Of a stretch of 64,000 nt of DNA, positions 19,156 to 28,781 are shown one piece after another; position 1 is the stretch's first letter, and each line of letters starts with the position of its first letter. The DNA lies in the NCBI RefSeq assembly GCF_948948975.1, contig NZ_CARBVX010000001.1, forward strand, positions 99,414 through 163,413, given 5' to 3'. Made by a program: the position numbers and the translations under genes. The notes beneath the pieces were generated by a model. The model worked only from the letters and a program-made list of their open reading frames with translations. It did not search any database and had not been told where the DNA came from. The DNA is from an uncultured Lactobacillus sp. GTDB lineage: Bacteria > Bacillota > Bacilli > Lactobacillales > Lactobacillaceae.

Positions 19156-19917
19156 TTATGAAAAATGATAAATCATAATACCCGCTGCTACTGCCGCGTT
19201 TAGTGACTCTGCCTTTCCCTTTATCGGGATATAGATCTTTTTATCAGCTGTTTCAATTACCTCTTTACTTGCCCCATGAGCCTCATTTCCAATTACGAGC
19301 GCTAATTGAGGAACTGGAGCACAATTATTCAAGGACTTAGCGGTTTTATCAAGAATACTTACATAGACTGGAAGGCCGTTTTCCTTAAAACTACTAATAG
19401 CTTCTAAAATCGGATTTTGGATAATTTGAATATGGAACTGGCTCCCCTGCATACTACGCTGAACTTTTGGATTATATAAATCTACACTTTCTTCAGATAA
19501 TACTACACCATCAAAACCGGCTGCATCGGCTGTACGAATAATCGTTCCAACATTCCCTGGATCAGTTAAATTATCTAAAACAACCCATTTTCCATATTCA
19601 AAACTAAATGATTTTGGTTGATTAATTGGTAGCACCATAAAGATATCTTGACTATTCTTAGTGCTACTTAAATGCTGAGCAATTGCATCAGTAATCTGGA
19701 TGACTTTATCATCTTTTAATTTATAACTCGCCTCTAACTTTTCTAAGGCTTCTGCTGTTCCTAAAATATAAAGATAATTTTCATGACTCTTTAAAGCTTC
19801 TTCAACTAAATGAAAACCTTCAATTAAATAAGTTTGAGTCTTTTTACGATACTTTTTCTGTTCAAGCTTTCTAAGGCTTTTAATTGTGGGATTATTTACT
19901 GAGTTAATTTCTATCAT
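19156..19917 (-). CDS. ysgA: TrmH/SpoU family RNA 2'-O-methyltransferase
   Basis: 253 aa with an N-terminal substrate-binding domain (about 1-95) and a C-terminal SPOUT knot. The three SpoU motifs are visible: NLTDPGNVGTIIRTADAAG, LVIGNEAHGAS, and IPIKGKAESLNAAVAAGIM. The enzyme uses SAM to methylate a ribose, most likely in rRNA. Position upstream of pheS agrees with Bacillus ysgA, which is why that symbol is given. Divergent from acylphosphatase. Confidence 0.92.
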   Translation of the reverse strand: MIEINSVNNPTIKSLRKLEQKKYRKKTQTYLIEGFHLVEEALKSHENYLYILGTAEALEKLEASYKLKDDKVIQITDAIAQHLSSTKNSQDIFMVLPINQPKSFSFEYGKWVVLDNLTDPGNVGTIIRTADAAGFDGVVLSEESVDLYNPKVQRSMQGSQFHIQIIQNPILEAISSFKENGLPVYVSILDKTAKSLNNCAPVPQLALVIGNEAHGASKEVIETADKKIYIPIKGKAESLNAAVAAGIMIYHFS

Positions 19918-20014
19918 AAATTTCTACTTCCTTCTACTCTAATATTTTAAATTACCTCGTCCAAAATTAACATGTTAAAATTTAAATTAGAATATACAGA
20001 AAAGAGTGATACTT

Positions 20015-20290
20015 ATGAAAACAGTCACAATGAGAGTTACAGGCTTAGTACAAGGAGTTGGCTTTAGATGGACAACTCAAATGATTGCTCAAGAACTAGG
20101 AATCACAGGTACTGTTAAAAATAATCCAGATGGATCTGTATCAATTGTAGCTCAAGGGGATGAACTCCCATTAGAGCATTTTATCAAAAAAATCAAAGCA
20201 TCTCCTTCAGTTGCTGCCCATGTTGATCATGTAGATTTAAAGACAATTCCCAATACAGAAAAATTTACTCGCTTTAGTGTGGTTTATTGA
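20015..20290 (+). CDS. acyP: Acylphosphatase
   Basis: 91 aa from the ATG at 20015; an in-frame GTG at 20006 is part of the ribosome-binding region. Catalytic residues are the conserved Arg in VTGLVQGVGFRWTTQ and the Asn in GTVKNNPDGSV, with the C-terminal FTRFSVVY strand. It hydrolyses acyl phosphates. It precedes yidC by 63 nt, an association common in lactobacilli. Confidence 0.95.
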   Translation: MKTVTMRVTGLVQGVGFRWTTQMIAQELGITGTVKNNPDGSVSIVAQGDELPLEHFIKKIKASPSVAAHVDHVDLKTIPNTEKFTRFSVVY

Positions 20291-20353
20291 TACTTTAACA
20301 AATAACTAGTAAACTTTATTGCAGTAACAATAAAGTAGGAAAGGTTATAGTTA

Positions 20354-21337
20354 ATGAAATCAAAAACTAAATATTTTAGTCTATTTGCCATGATAACTGT
20401 GCTAGCACTTACCTTAACCGGATGTGCTAACAATGGTCAAAGCATCTATCAAGCACCCACTAGTGGGCCCTATGCTTGGGTCTTTAGTCTATTTGGCAAA
20501 CCAATTCAAAACATCATGTTAGCTGTTGAGAATCAAATTGGTGGATCAAATGGAGCCGGCTGGGCAATTATTATCATCACTTTTGTTGTTCAGCTCATTG
20601 TTATGCCTCTTCGACTAGCATCCCAACGTAAAATGACTACCCAACAAGAGAAAACTCAAAAGCTCCAACCTCAAATGAAATTGATCCAAGAAGCACTTAA
20701 GAAGCCTGGCCTAACACAACCACAACAAATGCAAATTAGCCAACTTCAAATGCGCGTTTATAAGGAAAATAATATGTCAATGATGGGCGGAATGGGATGC
20801 TTACCATTACTTATTCAGCTTCCAATCATGATGGGAATTTATCAAGCTGTAGCTTATTCTAAAGAATTAGGTGCTTCAAGTTTCTTTGGTATTTCTCTTG
20901 GACAACGATCCATTATCTTAACAATTATTGCTACATTGCTGTATGTAGTTCAAGGTTATCTTTCAATGGTTGGAATACCTGAAGAACAAAAGAAAGCAAT
21001 GCAAATGACTTTAATTCTAAGTCCAGCTATGACTTTCTTTATTAGTATTTCTGCTCCAGGCGCCCTAGCACTTTACTTCTTAGTCGGTGGACTTATTGCT
21101 ATCTTGCAACAATTAATTACTACTTTTATTATTATGCCAAAAGTAAAAAGAGATGTTGCAGCTGAATTAAATGAACGTCCACTTAAAGTAGTTGTTACTC
21201 AAGATACCATTGATAACATTCTTAACACTACTTCTTCATCAACTTCCACTCCTGAGACAAATAAAGATCTTCATCAAGATTTACGTGCACGTAATGCGGG
21301 TAAACAAAAGCGCCCAAATGATTCAGACAAAAATTAA
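20354..21337 (+). CDS. yidC: Membrane protein insertase YidC (lipoprotein form)
   Basis: 327 aa. A lipoprotein signal peptide ends in the lipobox LTGC (Cys24), followed by a YidC/Oxa1 core with about five transmembrane helices, starting at WAIIIITFVVQLIVMPLRLAS with the conserved Arg in the first core helix. The tail (from about 285) is polar and basic and may contact ribosomes. It inserts and folds membrane proteins with or without Sec. This is not next to rnpA, so it is probably the second paralogue (YqjG/YidC2 type). Confidence 0.95.
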   Translation: MKSKTKYFSLFAMITVLALTLTGCANNGQSIYQAPTSGPYAWVFSLFGKPIQNIMLAVENQIGGSNGAGWAIIIITFVVQLIVMPLRLASQRKMTTQQEKTQKLQPQMKLIQEALKKPGLTQPQQMQISQLQMRVYKENNMSMMGGMGCLPLLIQLPIMMGIYQAVAYSKELGASSFFGISLGQRSIILTIIATLLYVVQGYLSMVGIPEEQKKAMQMTLILSPAMTFFISISAPGALALYFLVGGLIAILQQLITTFIIMPKVKRDVAAELNERPLKVVVTQDTIDNILNTTSSSTSTPETNKDLHQDLRARNAGKQKRPNDSDKN

Positions 21338-21344
21338 TAAACAT

Positions 21345-21381
21345 AAAAAATAGGAAATCCATTACGGATTTCCTATTTTTT
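21345..21381. terminator. Bidirectional terminator yidC / histidine kinase
   Basis: AAAAAATAGGAAATCC and GGATTTCCTATTTTTT form a perfect 16-bp stem with a 5-nt loop. The far arm overlaps the kinase stop codon. Confidence 0.92.
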
Positions 21382-22918
21382 ATTTATCTGACTTAGATTT
21401 TAATAATGGAAATTCAATCATGAACTTACTGCCTGAGCCAAGTGTTGAACTAACACTGATTTTTCCATGATAACTTTCAACTAGTTTCCGAGCGATAGCT
21501 AAGCCTAATCCATTTCCACCTTTTTCACGGGTTCTAGCCTTATCTACACGATAAAAACGATTAAAAATTTTATCCTGTTCATCAGGAGCAATACCTTCAC
21601 CAAAATCTTGAACTGAAATCTTAACTTTATCTTTTTCAGTAGCAGCAGCCACCAAAATTTCTTTTCGATCAGTAGAATATTTAATAGCATTATCAATCAA
21701 AATGATTAAAATTTGCTCGAAATGATTACGATAAATCTTAACTATCGTATCAGGTTTTAGGTCTGCATCATCATAAGTAATGGTAAAGTCTTGATGAATC
21801 ATTCTCATGTCATTCACAGTTCTGTTTAGTACTTCATTGACATCAGTTGTTTTATCAGGATATTGCAAATCAACTTGTTCCGCCCGAGTCAGATTCAGCA
21901 TTTCTTGAATCAAATGTTTCATTCTCTTGCTTTCTTGAAGAGAAGCCTGAATTGATTCTTCCAGTACTTGAGGATCATCTTTTCCCCAACGCTCTAATAA
22001 GTTTAAGTGTCCTTCAATTACAGCTACGGGAGTTCTCAATTCATGAGAAACATCTCCTACAAACTGTTTTTGCTGCTGCATATAGGCTTGCATTCTATCG
22101 AGCATCTTATTAAAAGATGTCGCTAGTTCTCCTAATTCATCATTTCTATGAAGATCGGGTACTCGCCTTTTATCAGTGGGGTCTTTATTAATATCATGAG
22201 AAATTTGAGACATTTTCTTAATTGGTTGGACAACACTATTAACTATCAAGTAAGACAAACCAATAAAAATCACAATAGCAATAACTGATAGACCAATCAT
22301 CCAGTTTCGAATAGATTTCAATACTTGATTTTGTTGATCCATGGAATTATCCACAATCAAATATCCAGTTAATCGATGTGTCCTCTCAGAAAAAATCTTC
22401 TGATATACTTTCATATGAATTTTCCCGCGACTCGTCACAACTTTTAGCACATGATTTTCAGTCTTACTAAATTGTGGCATCCCTTCATCGGGAACATTTC
22501 CATTACTAAAAACAACATCTCCGGCAGGATTATAAATTGTAATACTGGTATCACGATTAGATAAAGTAGCTAATACGTCATCATTAAAAATATTACCACG
22601 ATCATTAGAAGTAAGTGGTGTTTGTCCTTCTAAAATACGACTTGTATTCGGAGAAAGCTTAGGTACAACATTTGAAATTTGTAAACTTGTTGGAATTTCA
22701 ACTAGTCTTCTTTGAAATGTAGTTGTTACACTCTCTGTCAAATTTCTTTCCTGTGAGATAATTTGTTGCTCAACTAACGAATAAATTGCAATTGAAAATA
22801 TAACAAAAGAGACCGTAATTGTCGCTGCAACTAAACTTACCCACTTAAAAGTTAGTGAGGACTTTAGGGTCTCTTTCTTAGATTTATTTTGTTTCTTCAC
22901 GTGCTTCATCATTTTCAT
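21380..22918 (-). CDS. Sensor histidine kinase, ArlS-like
   Basis: 512 aa. Transmembrane helices at about 24-48 and 206-230 flank an extracytoplasmic sensor domain of some 155 residues. HAMP (about 230-285) leads to the H-box VSHELRTPVAVIEGH with phospho-acceptor His292, then N box (IDNAIKY), and G boxes DFGEGI and GGNGLGLAI. It overlaps the end of the response regulator gene by 35 nt, so the pair is one operon. Similarity in overall layout to ArlS/YkoG-type kinases suggests an envelope or metal-related signal, but the ligand is unknown. Confidence 0.93.
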   Translation of the reverse strand: MKMMKHVKKQNKSKKETLKSSLTFKWVSLVAATITVSFVIFSIAIYSLVEQQIISQERNLTESVTTTFQRRLVEIPTSLQISNVVPKLSPNTSRILEGQTPLTSNDRGNIFNDDVLATLSNRDTSITIYNPAGDVVFSNGNVPDEGMPQFSKTENHVLKVVTSRGKIHMKVYQKIFSERTHRLTGYLIVDNSMDQQNQVLKSIRNWMIGLSVIAIVIFIGLSYLIVNSVVQPIKKMSQISHDINKDPTDKRRVPDLHRNDELGELATSFNKMLDRMQAYMQQQKQFVGDVSHELRTPVAVIEGHLNLLERWGKDDPQVLEESIQASLQESKRMKHLIQEMLNLTRAEQVDLQYPDKTTDVNEVLNRTVNDMRMIHQDFTITYDDADLKPDTIVKIYRNHFEQILIILIDNAIKYSTDRKEILVAAATEKDKVKISVQDFGEGIAPDEQDKIFNRFYRVDKARTREKGGNGLGLAIARKLVESYHGKISVSSTLGSGSKFMIEFPLLKSKSDK

Positions 22919-23612
22919 CAGTTCTTACCATATAACCGGTACCACGAACAGTCTTGATGTATGATGGACGGCCCGGTACATCAATCTTATTACGTAAATA
23001 ACGCACATAGACTTCAACAACATTCGTTTCAATCTTAGATTCAGGTCCCCAAATTTTGTTTAAAAGTTGCTCTCTTGTAACCACATTATTCTTATTTTCA
23101 ATTAATGTCATTAACAAGTTGTATTCACGTTTAGTTAGATCAACTGTACTATCTCCGCGGTGAACAATTCGATTAGCTGTTTCAATAGTTAAATCATTGA
23201 AGTGAACTACCTTTTGAACTCCCATCGTATCGCCCATAGCTCTCTTTTCAATTTGTACTCTTCTTAAAACAGCACGTAAACGAGCTAATAATTCTTCGAT
23301 TGCAAAAGGTTTAACGATATAATCATCAGCACCATGGTCTAAACCTGAGACACGGTCAATTACTGAATCTCTTGCAGTCATCATAATGATTGGAGTTGTT
23401 TTTTCTTGGCGCACACGACGAGCAATTTCCAATCCATTAAGATCTGGCAACATTAAATCTAACAAAATTGCGTCAAAATCTTCATTTAAAGCTAAATCCA
23501 ATCCTTTCCGACCGTTTCCTTCAACTTGAGTTTCATATTTTTCATGTCTTAATTCTAGTTCTACAAAACGGGCAAGATTTTTTTCATCTTCAATAATCAG
23601 AATTTTACTCAT
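22884..23612 (-). CDS. OmpR-family response regulator, ArlR-like
   Basis: 242 aa from the ATG at 23612 (MSKILIIEDE), with GTGGAGAAA as the ribosome site. Receiver domain with Asp52 in LLDLMLPD, Thr/Ala at MMTARD and Lys in IVKPF; then the OmpR winged helix with LTKREYNLLM and VEVYVRYLRNKID. The receiver resembles staphylococcal ArlR closely by eye. First gene of the two-component operon. Confidence 0.95.
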   Translation of the reverse strand: MSKILIIEDEKNLARFVELELRHEKYETQVEGNGRKGLDLALNEDFDAILLDLMLPDLNGLEIARRVRQEKTTPIIMMTARDSVIDRVSGLDHGADDYIVKPFAIEELLARLRAVLRRVQIEKRAMGDTMGVQKVVHFNDLTIETANRIVHRGDSTVDLTKREYNLLMTLIENKNNVVTREQLLNKIWGPESKIETNVVEVYVRYLRNKIDVPGRPSYIKTVRGTGYMVRTDENDEAREETK

Positions 23613-23682
23613 TATTTTCTCCACTACTATTCAATCTGGTTAAAAATTTTATTAATAAATTAATATTAAATTTAAAGATACA

Positions 23683-24243
23683 TTAATGCAAGGGTTTATT
23701 ACTTGTTTTTTCATCTTTAAATAAATCCTTAAGCTTAGCAAAAGCAGGATTTTCCTTATTAGATTGCTGTTCTTGATAAGCTTCTTGAGAAATAACCTTC
23801 CAGCCTTCTCCTTCAGGAAAGTCTCCTTCGGCCTCTTCTTCAGGGGTCAAGATCACCGATGGTAAGCTTAAAAGTAAGTTATCTTCTACAGCCTTTTGAA
23901 GATCAATTGTATCATCCTTAACAGTTACAATTGTATCTTCTTCATCAAGCTGTTCTTGAGTTGGTTCAACTTCACTATAGTTCTCAGTAAAGTTGAATTT
24001 TTGATGCATTTTTACTGGCTTTAAGCTACGAGTTGAAGGTACTACAACATCTGCTTCGACAGTAAAATTACCAGTAACAAAAGGTTCATCATAGAAGAAG
24101 TCACCGGTAACATGAACATTCTTTGCATCTGCCAGTAATTCTTTACTTCTATCAAAAAATTCTTTACTTAACTCAACGTTCTCATCAACATGAGTTAATG
24201 GATTACGACTATTTTTAATTTGCGAATATGAAAACTTTAACAT
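23683..24243 (-). CDS. yceD: DUF177/YceD family protein
   Basis: 186 aa, acidic, without membrane segments. YceD/DUF177 proteins are linked to 23S rRNA accumulation and normally sit just before rpmF (L32). The segment VTGNFTVEADVVVPSTRSLKPV matches the family core, although the CxRCL cysteines common in the family are absent. Its start overlaps the tmcAL stop by one base. rpmF is not found in the next 70 nt here, where only an AT-rich gap precedes the response regulator. Confidence 0.85.
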   Translation of the reverse strand: MLKFSYSQIKNSRNPLTHVDENVELSKEFFDRSKELLADAKNVHVTGDFFYDEPFVTGNFTVEADVVVPSTRSLKPVKMHQKFNFTENYSEVEPTQEQLDEEDTIVTVKDDTIDLQKAVEDNLLLSLPSVILTPEEEAEGDFPEGEGWKVISQEAYQEQQSNKENPAFAKLKDLFKDEKTSNKPLH

Positions 24244-25400
24244 TATTTTACCTCGATTGGTTTACGACCAAAATTTTGATCTTCACCCATAATTTGTTCA
24301 AAAAGCCGATCCACTTTCACTTGTAAACCTAAGGTTCCCCTTGCAGCATTTTTCTTATCAACTTTTGAAATAATCGGTACTTGAACATCTTTTCTAATTT
24401 TCTTAAGATAATTTCTTCCTCGACTACTGTAACCTAACAGTAAAGTTGAAACATCTTGATAAGAATCCTTTATTTCGTTCTCAGTGACATTTAAAAGCGT
24501 GTAAAGACATAATCTTCTTAAACGAGCATAAGTATATCGCTTAGACTTAATTTGCCGTAAAAATGAAGTAAAATCTTCTGCCGTATGGATTTCTTCCTTC
24601 ATTTTATACTCTAGTCCTTCACTCATTTGATAAATTGACTGCAGTTCTTCTAAACTTGCACTTTCAATTCGATACTTCAAAAAGTTAAATAAAAGATTCC
24701 AGTTCGGATAAACTTTTTGACTTTCTAAACTTACCAATTCTCCTTTAGGAAGATATCTTTTTAATTCAGATAAGTCATTAGGATGATGCAAGCAATAATT
24801 TCTAATAGCCGTAGCTGAGGAAACTATTTTATCTTGTAAAAGGGGATCATCATGTCCACTTCCTACTCTTGTTATAGGATGTAAATGAAGTGGATTTTTT
24901 AATTGTTCACTTGCAACTGCATAAGCAACGGCTAACATCATGTTAGGTTGATTTACCTCATGCCCCACTTCTCTAGCAACCATTTCATTATATTGAGTAG
25001 CATAAGTTTGAGTGTAGTCTCGAAAGTCCATCCGATTCTTTGGAATTTGATTTATTTTTTGACCTAAATAAGAAAAATTTAGATTTGAATCCTCTACTCC
25101 AAAAAATAATTCTGACACTCCCAAATCACTCAACATTTTAATACTACCATTAGCAAAAATATCAGCTGGCTGCACAGCAAAAGAAAATGGTAGTTCGAAT
25201 ACTAAATCAGCTCCAGAAGCTAAAGCTGCTTTTGCTCTTTGCCACTTATCCATAATCGCCATTTGTCCACGTTGAACATAATTACCTGACATTACAACAA
25301 TTATTGGATCATTTTTAGCTGCCAAGCGGGCTTGATTCATTAAAAACTCATGGCCGCTATGAAAAGGATTATATTCGGCTACAATGCCAATTACACTCAT
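24243..25400 (-). CDS. tmcAL: tRNA(Met) cytidine acetate ligase
   Basis: 385 aa, YlbM family. The nucleotidyltransferase-like N-terminus has [16 protein letters not shown] with the HxGH-type motif, followed by [11 protein letters not shown] and the ISATAIR-like segment (here [10 protein letters not shown]). TmcAL activates acetate with ATP to make ac4C34 in elongator tRNA-Met, avoiding acetyl-CoA. It is in a run of ribosome/tRNA genes and couples to yceD through a one-base overlap. Confidence 0.94.
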   Translation of the reverse strand: MSVIGIVAEYNPFHSGHEFLMNQARLAAKNDPIIVVMSGNYVQRGQMAIMDKWQRAKAALASGADLVFELPFSFAVQPADIFANGSIKMLSDLGVSELFFGVEDSNLNFSYLGQKINQIPKNRMDFRDYTQTYATQYNEMVAREVGHEVNQPNMMLAVAYAVASEQLKNPLHLHPITRVGSGHDDPLLQDKIVSSATAIRNYCLHHPNDLSELKRYLPKGELVSLESQKVYPNWNLLFNFLKYRIESASLEELQSIYQMSEGLEYKMKEEIHTAEDFTSFLRQIKSKRYTYARLRRLCLYTLLNVTENEIKDSYQDVSTLLLGYSSRGRNYLKKIRKDVQVPIISKVDKKNAARGTLGLQVKVDRLFEQIMGEDQNFGRKPIEVK

Positions 25401-25410
25401 ACTCTTACCT

Positions 25411-25776
25411 TTAGTCTAAGTTTAATTCTAGTTTCTTACCATTGCTCCAAAGCTTTTCTAAGCCATAAAAGTCTCGTGCATCTTCAGTAAATACATTTAC
25501 AACTACATCTCCCATATCTACCAAGAGCCAGTTAGAATCACGAGTTCCTTCAATACGGTAGTCTTCTTTTCCATGTTCATGAATTTTATCAATAATACTG
25601 TTAACAATGGCATGAAGTTGACGGTTTGAGCCAGCTGTTGTTACAACATAGTAATCAGCTAAAATACTAATTCCTTGCATATCATATGCTTCAGTATCTT
25701 CACCATGTCTTTCATCGATTGCTTCTACAGTTAAATCTAATAATTTTTTACTATCCAATTTTATTTTTCCTTTCAA
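25411..25776 (-). CDS. rsfS: Ribosomal silencing factor RsfS
   Basis: 121 aa, Iojap/RsfS family. Core motifs: [18 protein letters not shown], and [17 protein letters not shown], then YGLEKLW. It binds L14 and blocks joining of the subunits when nutrients fall. It starts 4 nt after yqeK. In Bacillus the methyltransferase yqeM lies between rsfS and ylbM; here that gene is absent. Confidence 0.96.
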   Translation of the reverse strand: MKGKIKLDSKKLLDLTVEAIDERHGEDTEAYDMQGISILADYYVVTTAGSNRQLHAIVNSIIDKIHEHGKEDYRIEGTRDSNWLLVDMGDVVVNVFTEDARDFYGLEKLWSNGKKLELNLD

Positions 25777-25780
25777 AATT

Positions 25781-26377
25781 CTAACCCTTTACTGCCCATT
25801 TATTGTAAGCAGCAAATGTCTTAGGATAAATCTTTTTTCTATTAGTTATTAAAAAATCAAGTGTGTGGGCTAATTCAAAGCCTACCCCATCATCTAAGTT
25901 AGCAAAGGCTACTTTTCTTGCTTCTTCTACTCCAGGAAAGTCACGACCTGGCTCAATAAAATCTGCTACAAAGACAATTTTATCTAGTGTGGTCATTTCT
26001 ACATCAGCAGTAGTATGACGCTTAATAGCAGTTAAAATTTCTGGATCAGTTATCTTTAATTCTTTTTCAATAAAATATGATCCCACAATTCCATGCCAAA
26101 TAGCTCGATTATAATTAAGTAAATCTGGATCAAAATGCTGCTTCTTAATCACTTCAATAAATCGTGCAGGAGCGACTTGCTTTGCATAATCATGGATAAA
26201 TCCTGCTAAAGCAGCCTTATCAGGATCATAATTATTAAGTTCAGCTAACTTACGACTAGTTTCACTTACACCAATACAATGCTTAAATCTCTTTTCATCC
26301 ATGTTGCTTTTTTCTTTAGCAACAATTTCCTCAGAAGTTAACGGGGAATATGTTTTAACAAAATTAATTTCAGTCAC
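25781..26377 (-). CDS. yqeK: HD-domain Ap4A hydrolase YqeK
   Basis: 198 aa when started at the GTG at 26377, which has AAGAGG 8 nt upstream and overlaps the nadD stop by 8 nt; a reading that starts at 26413 lies deeper in nadD and lacks a ribosome site. HD-domain ligands: H in FKHCIGVSETS, HD in GFIHDYAKQ, H in WHGIVGSY and D in ADFIEPGR. Characterised members split diadenosine tetraphosphate symmetrically. Part of the yqeG-yqeH-nadD-yqeK-rsfS operon. Confidence 0.93.
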   Translation of the reverse strand: MTEINFVKTYSPLTSEEIVAKEKSNMDEKRFKHCIGVSETSRKLAELNNYDPDKAALAGFIHDYAKQVAPARFIEVIKKQHFDPDLLNYNRAIWHGIVGSYFIEKELKITDPEILTAIKRHTTADVEMTTLDKIVFVADFIEPGRDFPGVEEARKVAFANLDDGVGFELAHTLDFLITNRKKIYPKTFAAYNKWAVKG

Positions 26378-26996
26378 GATACAAGCCTCTTGATTCAATA
26401 TATAAGCGTACACTTTCCGGTACTAAATACCGAATAGAATTACCTGTAGCTATATTTTGACGAATTAAGGAAGATGAAATATCTAGATTTGGTGCATCAA
26501 CCCAAATCATTGGAAACTTGGGGTTTTGCGGATAATTTGGTCTCCTAACGCCAACTAAGGTAGATAAAAGTGCTATAGTTTCTGGTTCACGCCAATTTTC
26601 AAAGTCGTTTACTTCGTCACTACCCATAATTAAGTAATATTGATTACGTGGTGCTCTCTTCTTTAAGTAACGTAAAGTATCAACCATATATGAAGTTCCA
26701 CCACGCATTATTTCAAAAAGCTTAACATGAAAGTGTGGATTATCATGAGTAGCCAATTCAAGCATTGCACAACGATCTTTAGTGCTTATGTTTCCCGCTA
26801 TTTTTTTATGTGGCGGCGTATTATTGGGAATAAACCATATTTCATCTAAATGAAGCTGTTTTCTAACTTGCTCCGCCATTGATAAATGAGCTAAATGAAC
26901 CGGATTAAAAGTTCCTCCCATAATTCCAATTTGCTGAGCAGAGCTCGTAACTGGTTCAAATTGTACTTGTGGTTTTTCTTTTACAACACATTGCAT
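26370..26996 (-). CDS. nadD: Nicotinate-nucleotide adenylyltransferase
   Basis: 208 aa. Nucleotidyltransferase motifs GIMGGTFNPVHLAHL and ISSSLIRQNI are clear; PNNTPPHK is the usual substrate loop. It joins NaMN to AMP giving NaAD in NAD synthesis. About 20 extra residues precede the catalytic core (MQCVVKEKPQVQFEPVTSSA). Its ATG overlaps the yqeH stop by one base (TAATG). The yhbY gene found between yqeH and nadD in Bacillus is missing. Confidence 0.95.
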   Translation of the reverse strand: MQCVVKEKPQVQFEPVTSSAQQIGIMGGTFNPVHLAHLSMAEQVRKQLHLDEIWFIPNNTPPHKKIAGNISTKDRCAMLELATHDNPHFHVKLFEIMRGGTSYMVDTLRYLKKRAPRNQYYLIMGSDEVNDFENWREPETIALLSTLVGVRRPNYPQNPKFPMIWVDAPNLDISSSLIRQNIATGNSIRYLVPESVRLYIESRGLYRD

Positions 26997-28105
26997 TATA
27001 TTAACGCTCTTCTAATTCCTAAACCAATTCCTTCTGGTGTATAAGCTTTTACTACGACATTAGCAGGTGTGGTAATAAAGCCAACGCCGCCAAATAAAAT
27101 ATCACTTTTTTCTTTTGGTGAAAAAGTTTGGCCCTTTAATGGTCCGAGATTATCTTCTTTACTTGGTGGAAGCAATAAATCATCTTTATGTTTTTCATAA
27201 AATGCATCCGCATTTTCAGTCTTTGTTCTGTGTACATAAAGATCGCGTGCAACATAAATTGTAAATCCAGCAGATGGACCATCTACATAGTCAAAACGTC
27301 CCAATCCAGCTAAAAAGATTGTCTGTCCAGGCAAAAGTTGGTAGGTTGCTGGCTTTAATGGCTTCTTTGGTTCAACAACTTCAAGTTCTTTTCCACTCAA
27401 ATGACTAGCCAGTTGATTGGCATTCAAAATTCCGGGTGTGTCAATTAAATAATGCCCATTAGAAAGTGGAATTTTAATTTCATCTAATGTTGTTCCAGGA
27501 AATTTAGAGGTAGTAATGACATCCTTTAAATCACTGTTCATATTGATGATCGCGTTGATTAACGTGGATTTTCCAACATTGGTTGTTCCAACAAAATAGA
27601 TATCTTTCTTTTCGCCTTTTTTAGCTAAAAATGCCATCAACTCATCTAAATTTTTCTTTTTAGCAGCTGAAACTAAAAATATTTTTTCTGGTTTTAAGCC
27701 ATTTCGATTAGCTTCTTGGCGCATCCAATCTTTAATTTTGGATTCTTTAGAATTTTTGGGAAATAAATCTACTTTATTACCAACTAAAATATATTCATTA
27801 CCTCCAATAAAACGCTTAATTGAAGAAATCAATGAATTACTAAAATCAAACAAGTCAACCACATTAACGACTAATGCCTTCTTTTGACTAATTGAATTAA
27901 GTAAAGCCAAGAAATCATCGTTATTTTCTTCAACGGGCATAATTTCATTATAGTGTCTTAATCTAAAACACCGCTGACAATATACTTCATTATCATCATT
28001 CTCTAGTGCCTTTTTTAAGGCAGAAGATGGTAAGTAGCCCGATTTTTTAGGGTCTTGATCTTGTAATATACTTCCACAACCAATACAACGTAATTCTTCA
28101 CTCAT
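26996..28105 (-). CDS. yqeH: Circularly permuted ribosome-assembly GTPase YqeH
   Basis: 369 aa. An N-terminal treble-clef zinc finger (CIGCG, later CQRC) precedes a permuted GTPase with motif order G4 (GNKVDLF), G5 (SAAKK), G1 (GTTNVGKST), G2, G3 (DTPG). The C-terminal domain contacts RNA. YqeH is needed for 30S biogenesis. It overlaps yqeG by 4 nt. Confidence 0.96.
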   Translation of the reverse strand: MSEELRCIGCGSILQDQDPKKSGYLPSSALKKALENDDNEVYCQRCFRLRHYNEIMPVEENNDDFLALLNSISQKKALVVNVVDLFDFSNSLISSIKRFIGGNEYILVGNKVDLFPKNSKESKIKDWMRQEANRNGLKPEKIFLVSAAKKKNLDELMAFLAKKGEKKDIYFVGTTNVGKSTLINAIINMNSDLKDVITTSKFPGTTLDEIKIPLSNGHYLIDTPGILNANQLASHLSGKELEVVEPKKPLKPATYQLLPGQTIFLAGLGRFDYVDGPSAGFTIYVARDLYVHRTKTENADAFYEKHKDDLLLPPSKEDNLGPLKGQTFSPKEKSDILFGGVGFITTPANVVVKAYTPEGIGLGIRRALI

Positions 28106-28620
28106 TCTAATTTCTCCTTAAAAACTACAGGTTTTCTTAAATTCAAAAAGAAAAAGATAAATTTCTCAAAGAAGCGGTTGATTCTTGTATTCCACTTATC
28201 CGTTTCAACTAATGGTTTTACTAAAACCGTAGCTACACCAGCTAAATTACCCGCCTGTATGTCAGTAATCAACTGGTCTCCTACCATTAAAACTTGATCT
28301 TTTTGTAGATTCAAAGCCTTTAATTCCTTATTAATACCGATGGGCAAAGGCTTGCGTGCTTTTGCAATAAAAGAAATATGGTATGGATTCAGAACTTTTC
28401 CAATTCGTTCTGCATTATTATTTGAAATAACAACTAAGCGAATTCCATCCTTGGCTAAGCGTTCATTAAGCTGTTTCATTTCAACCGCTGTATCTGCTTT
28501 ATTCCAAGCAAGTAACGTATTATCCAAATCGCTAAAAACAGCCTTAATTCCCATCTTCTTTAACTGTTTTGGATCTAAATGATAGATAGTATCTATTGTA
28601 TAACGAGGTCTAAACAACAT
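28102..28620 (-). CDS. yqeG: YqeG family HAD phosphatase
   Basis: 172 aa, HAD subfamily IIIA. Motif I is FSDLDNTLLAW, motif II VISNN, then KPLPIGI (Lys) and motif IV VGDQLITDIQAGN. It leads the yqeG-yqeH-nadD-yqeK-rsfS-tmcAL-yceD run and is presumably transcribed from the AT-rich gap at 28621-28780. Its substrate is not settled in the family. Confidence 0.93.
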   Translation of the reverse strand: MLFRPRYTIDTIYHLDPKQLKKMGIKAVFSDLDNTLLAWNKADTAVEMKQLNERLAKDGIRLVVISNNNAERIGKVLNPYHISFIAKARKPLPIGINKELKALNLQKDQVLMVGDQLITDIQAGNLAGVATVLVKPLVETDKWNTRINRFFEKFIFFFLNLRKPVVFKEKLE

Positions 28621-28781
28621 TAAAAAATCTCCACTTTTTTCTCATATCTATAGTATCAGAAATCTTTAATCTTTAGAAACATTTGATGATTGAAAAATTA
28701 AATTTTACTTTTCTTTAGAATAAAAGATGGTAAAATGATAACAATTTATATTTCCACCGTATTACACAAAGAAGTTAAATT

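Noticed and set aside
19970..19985. TTAACATGTTAA palindrome between ysgA and acyP as an operator
   Set aside because: Twelve AT-rich bases can form a palindrome by chance and no promoter geometry supports a site.
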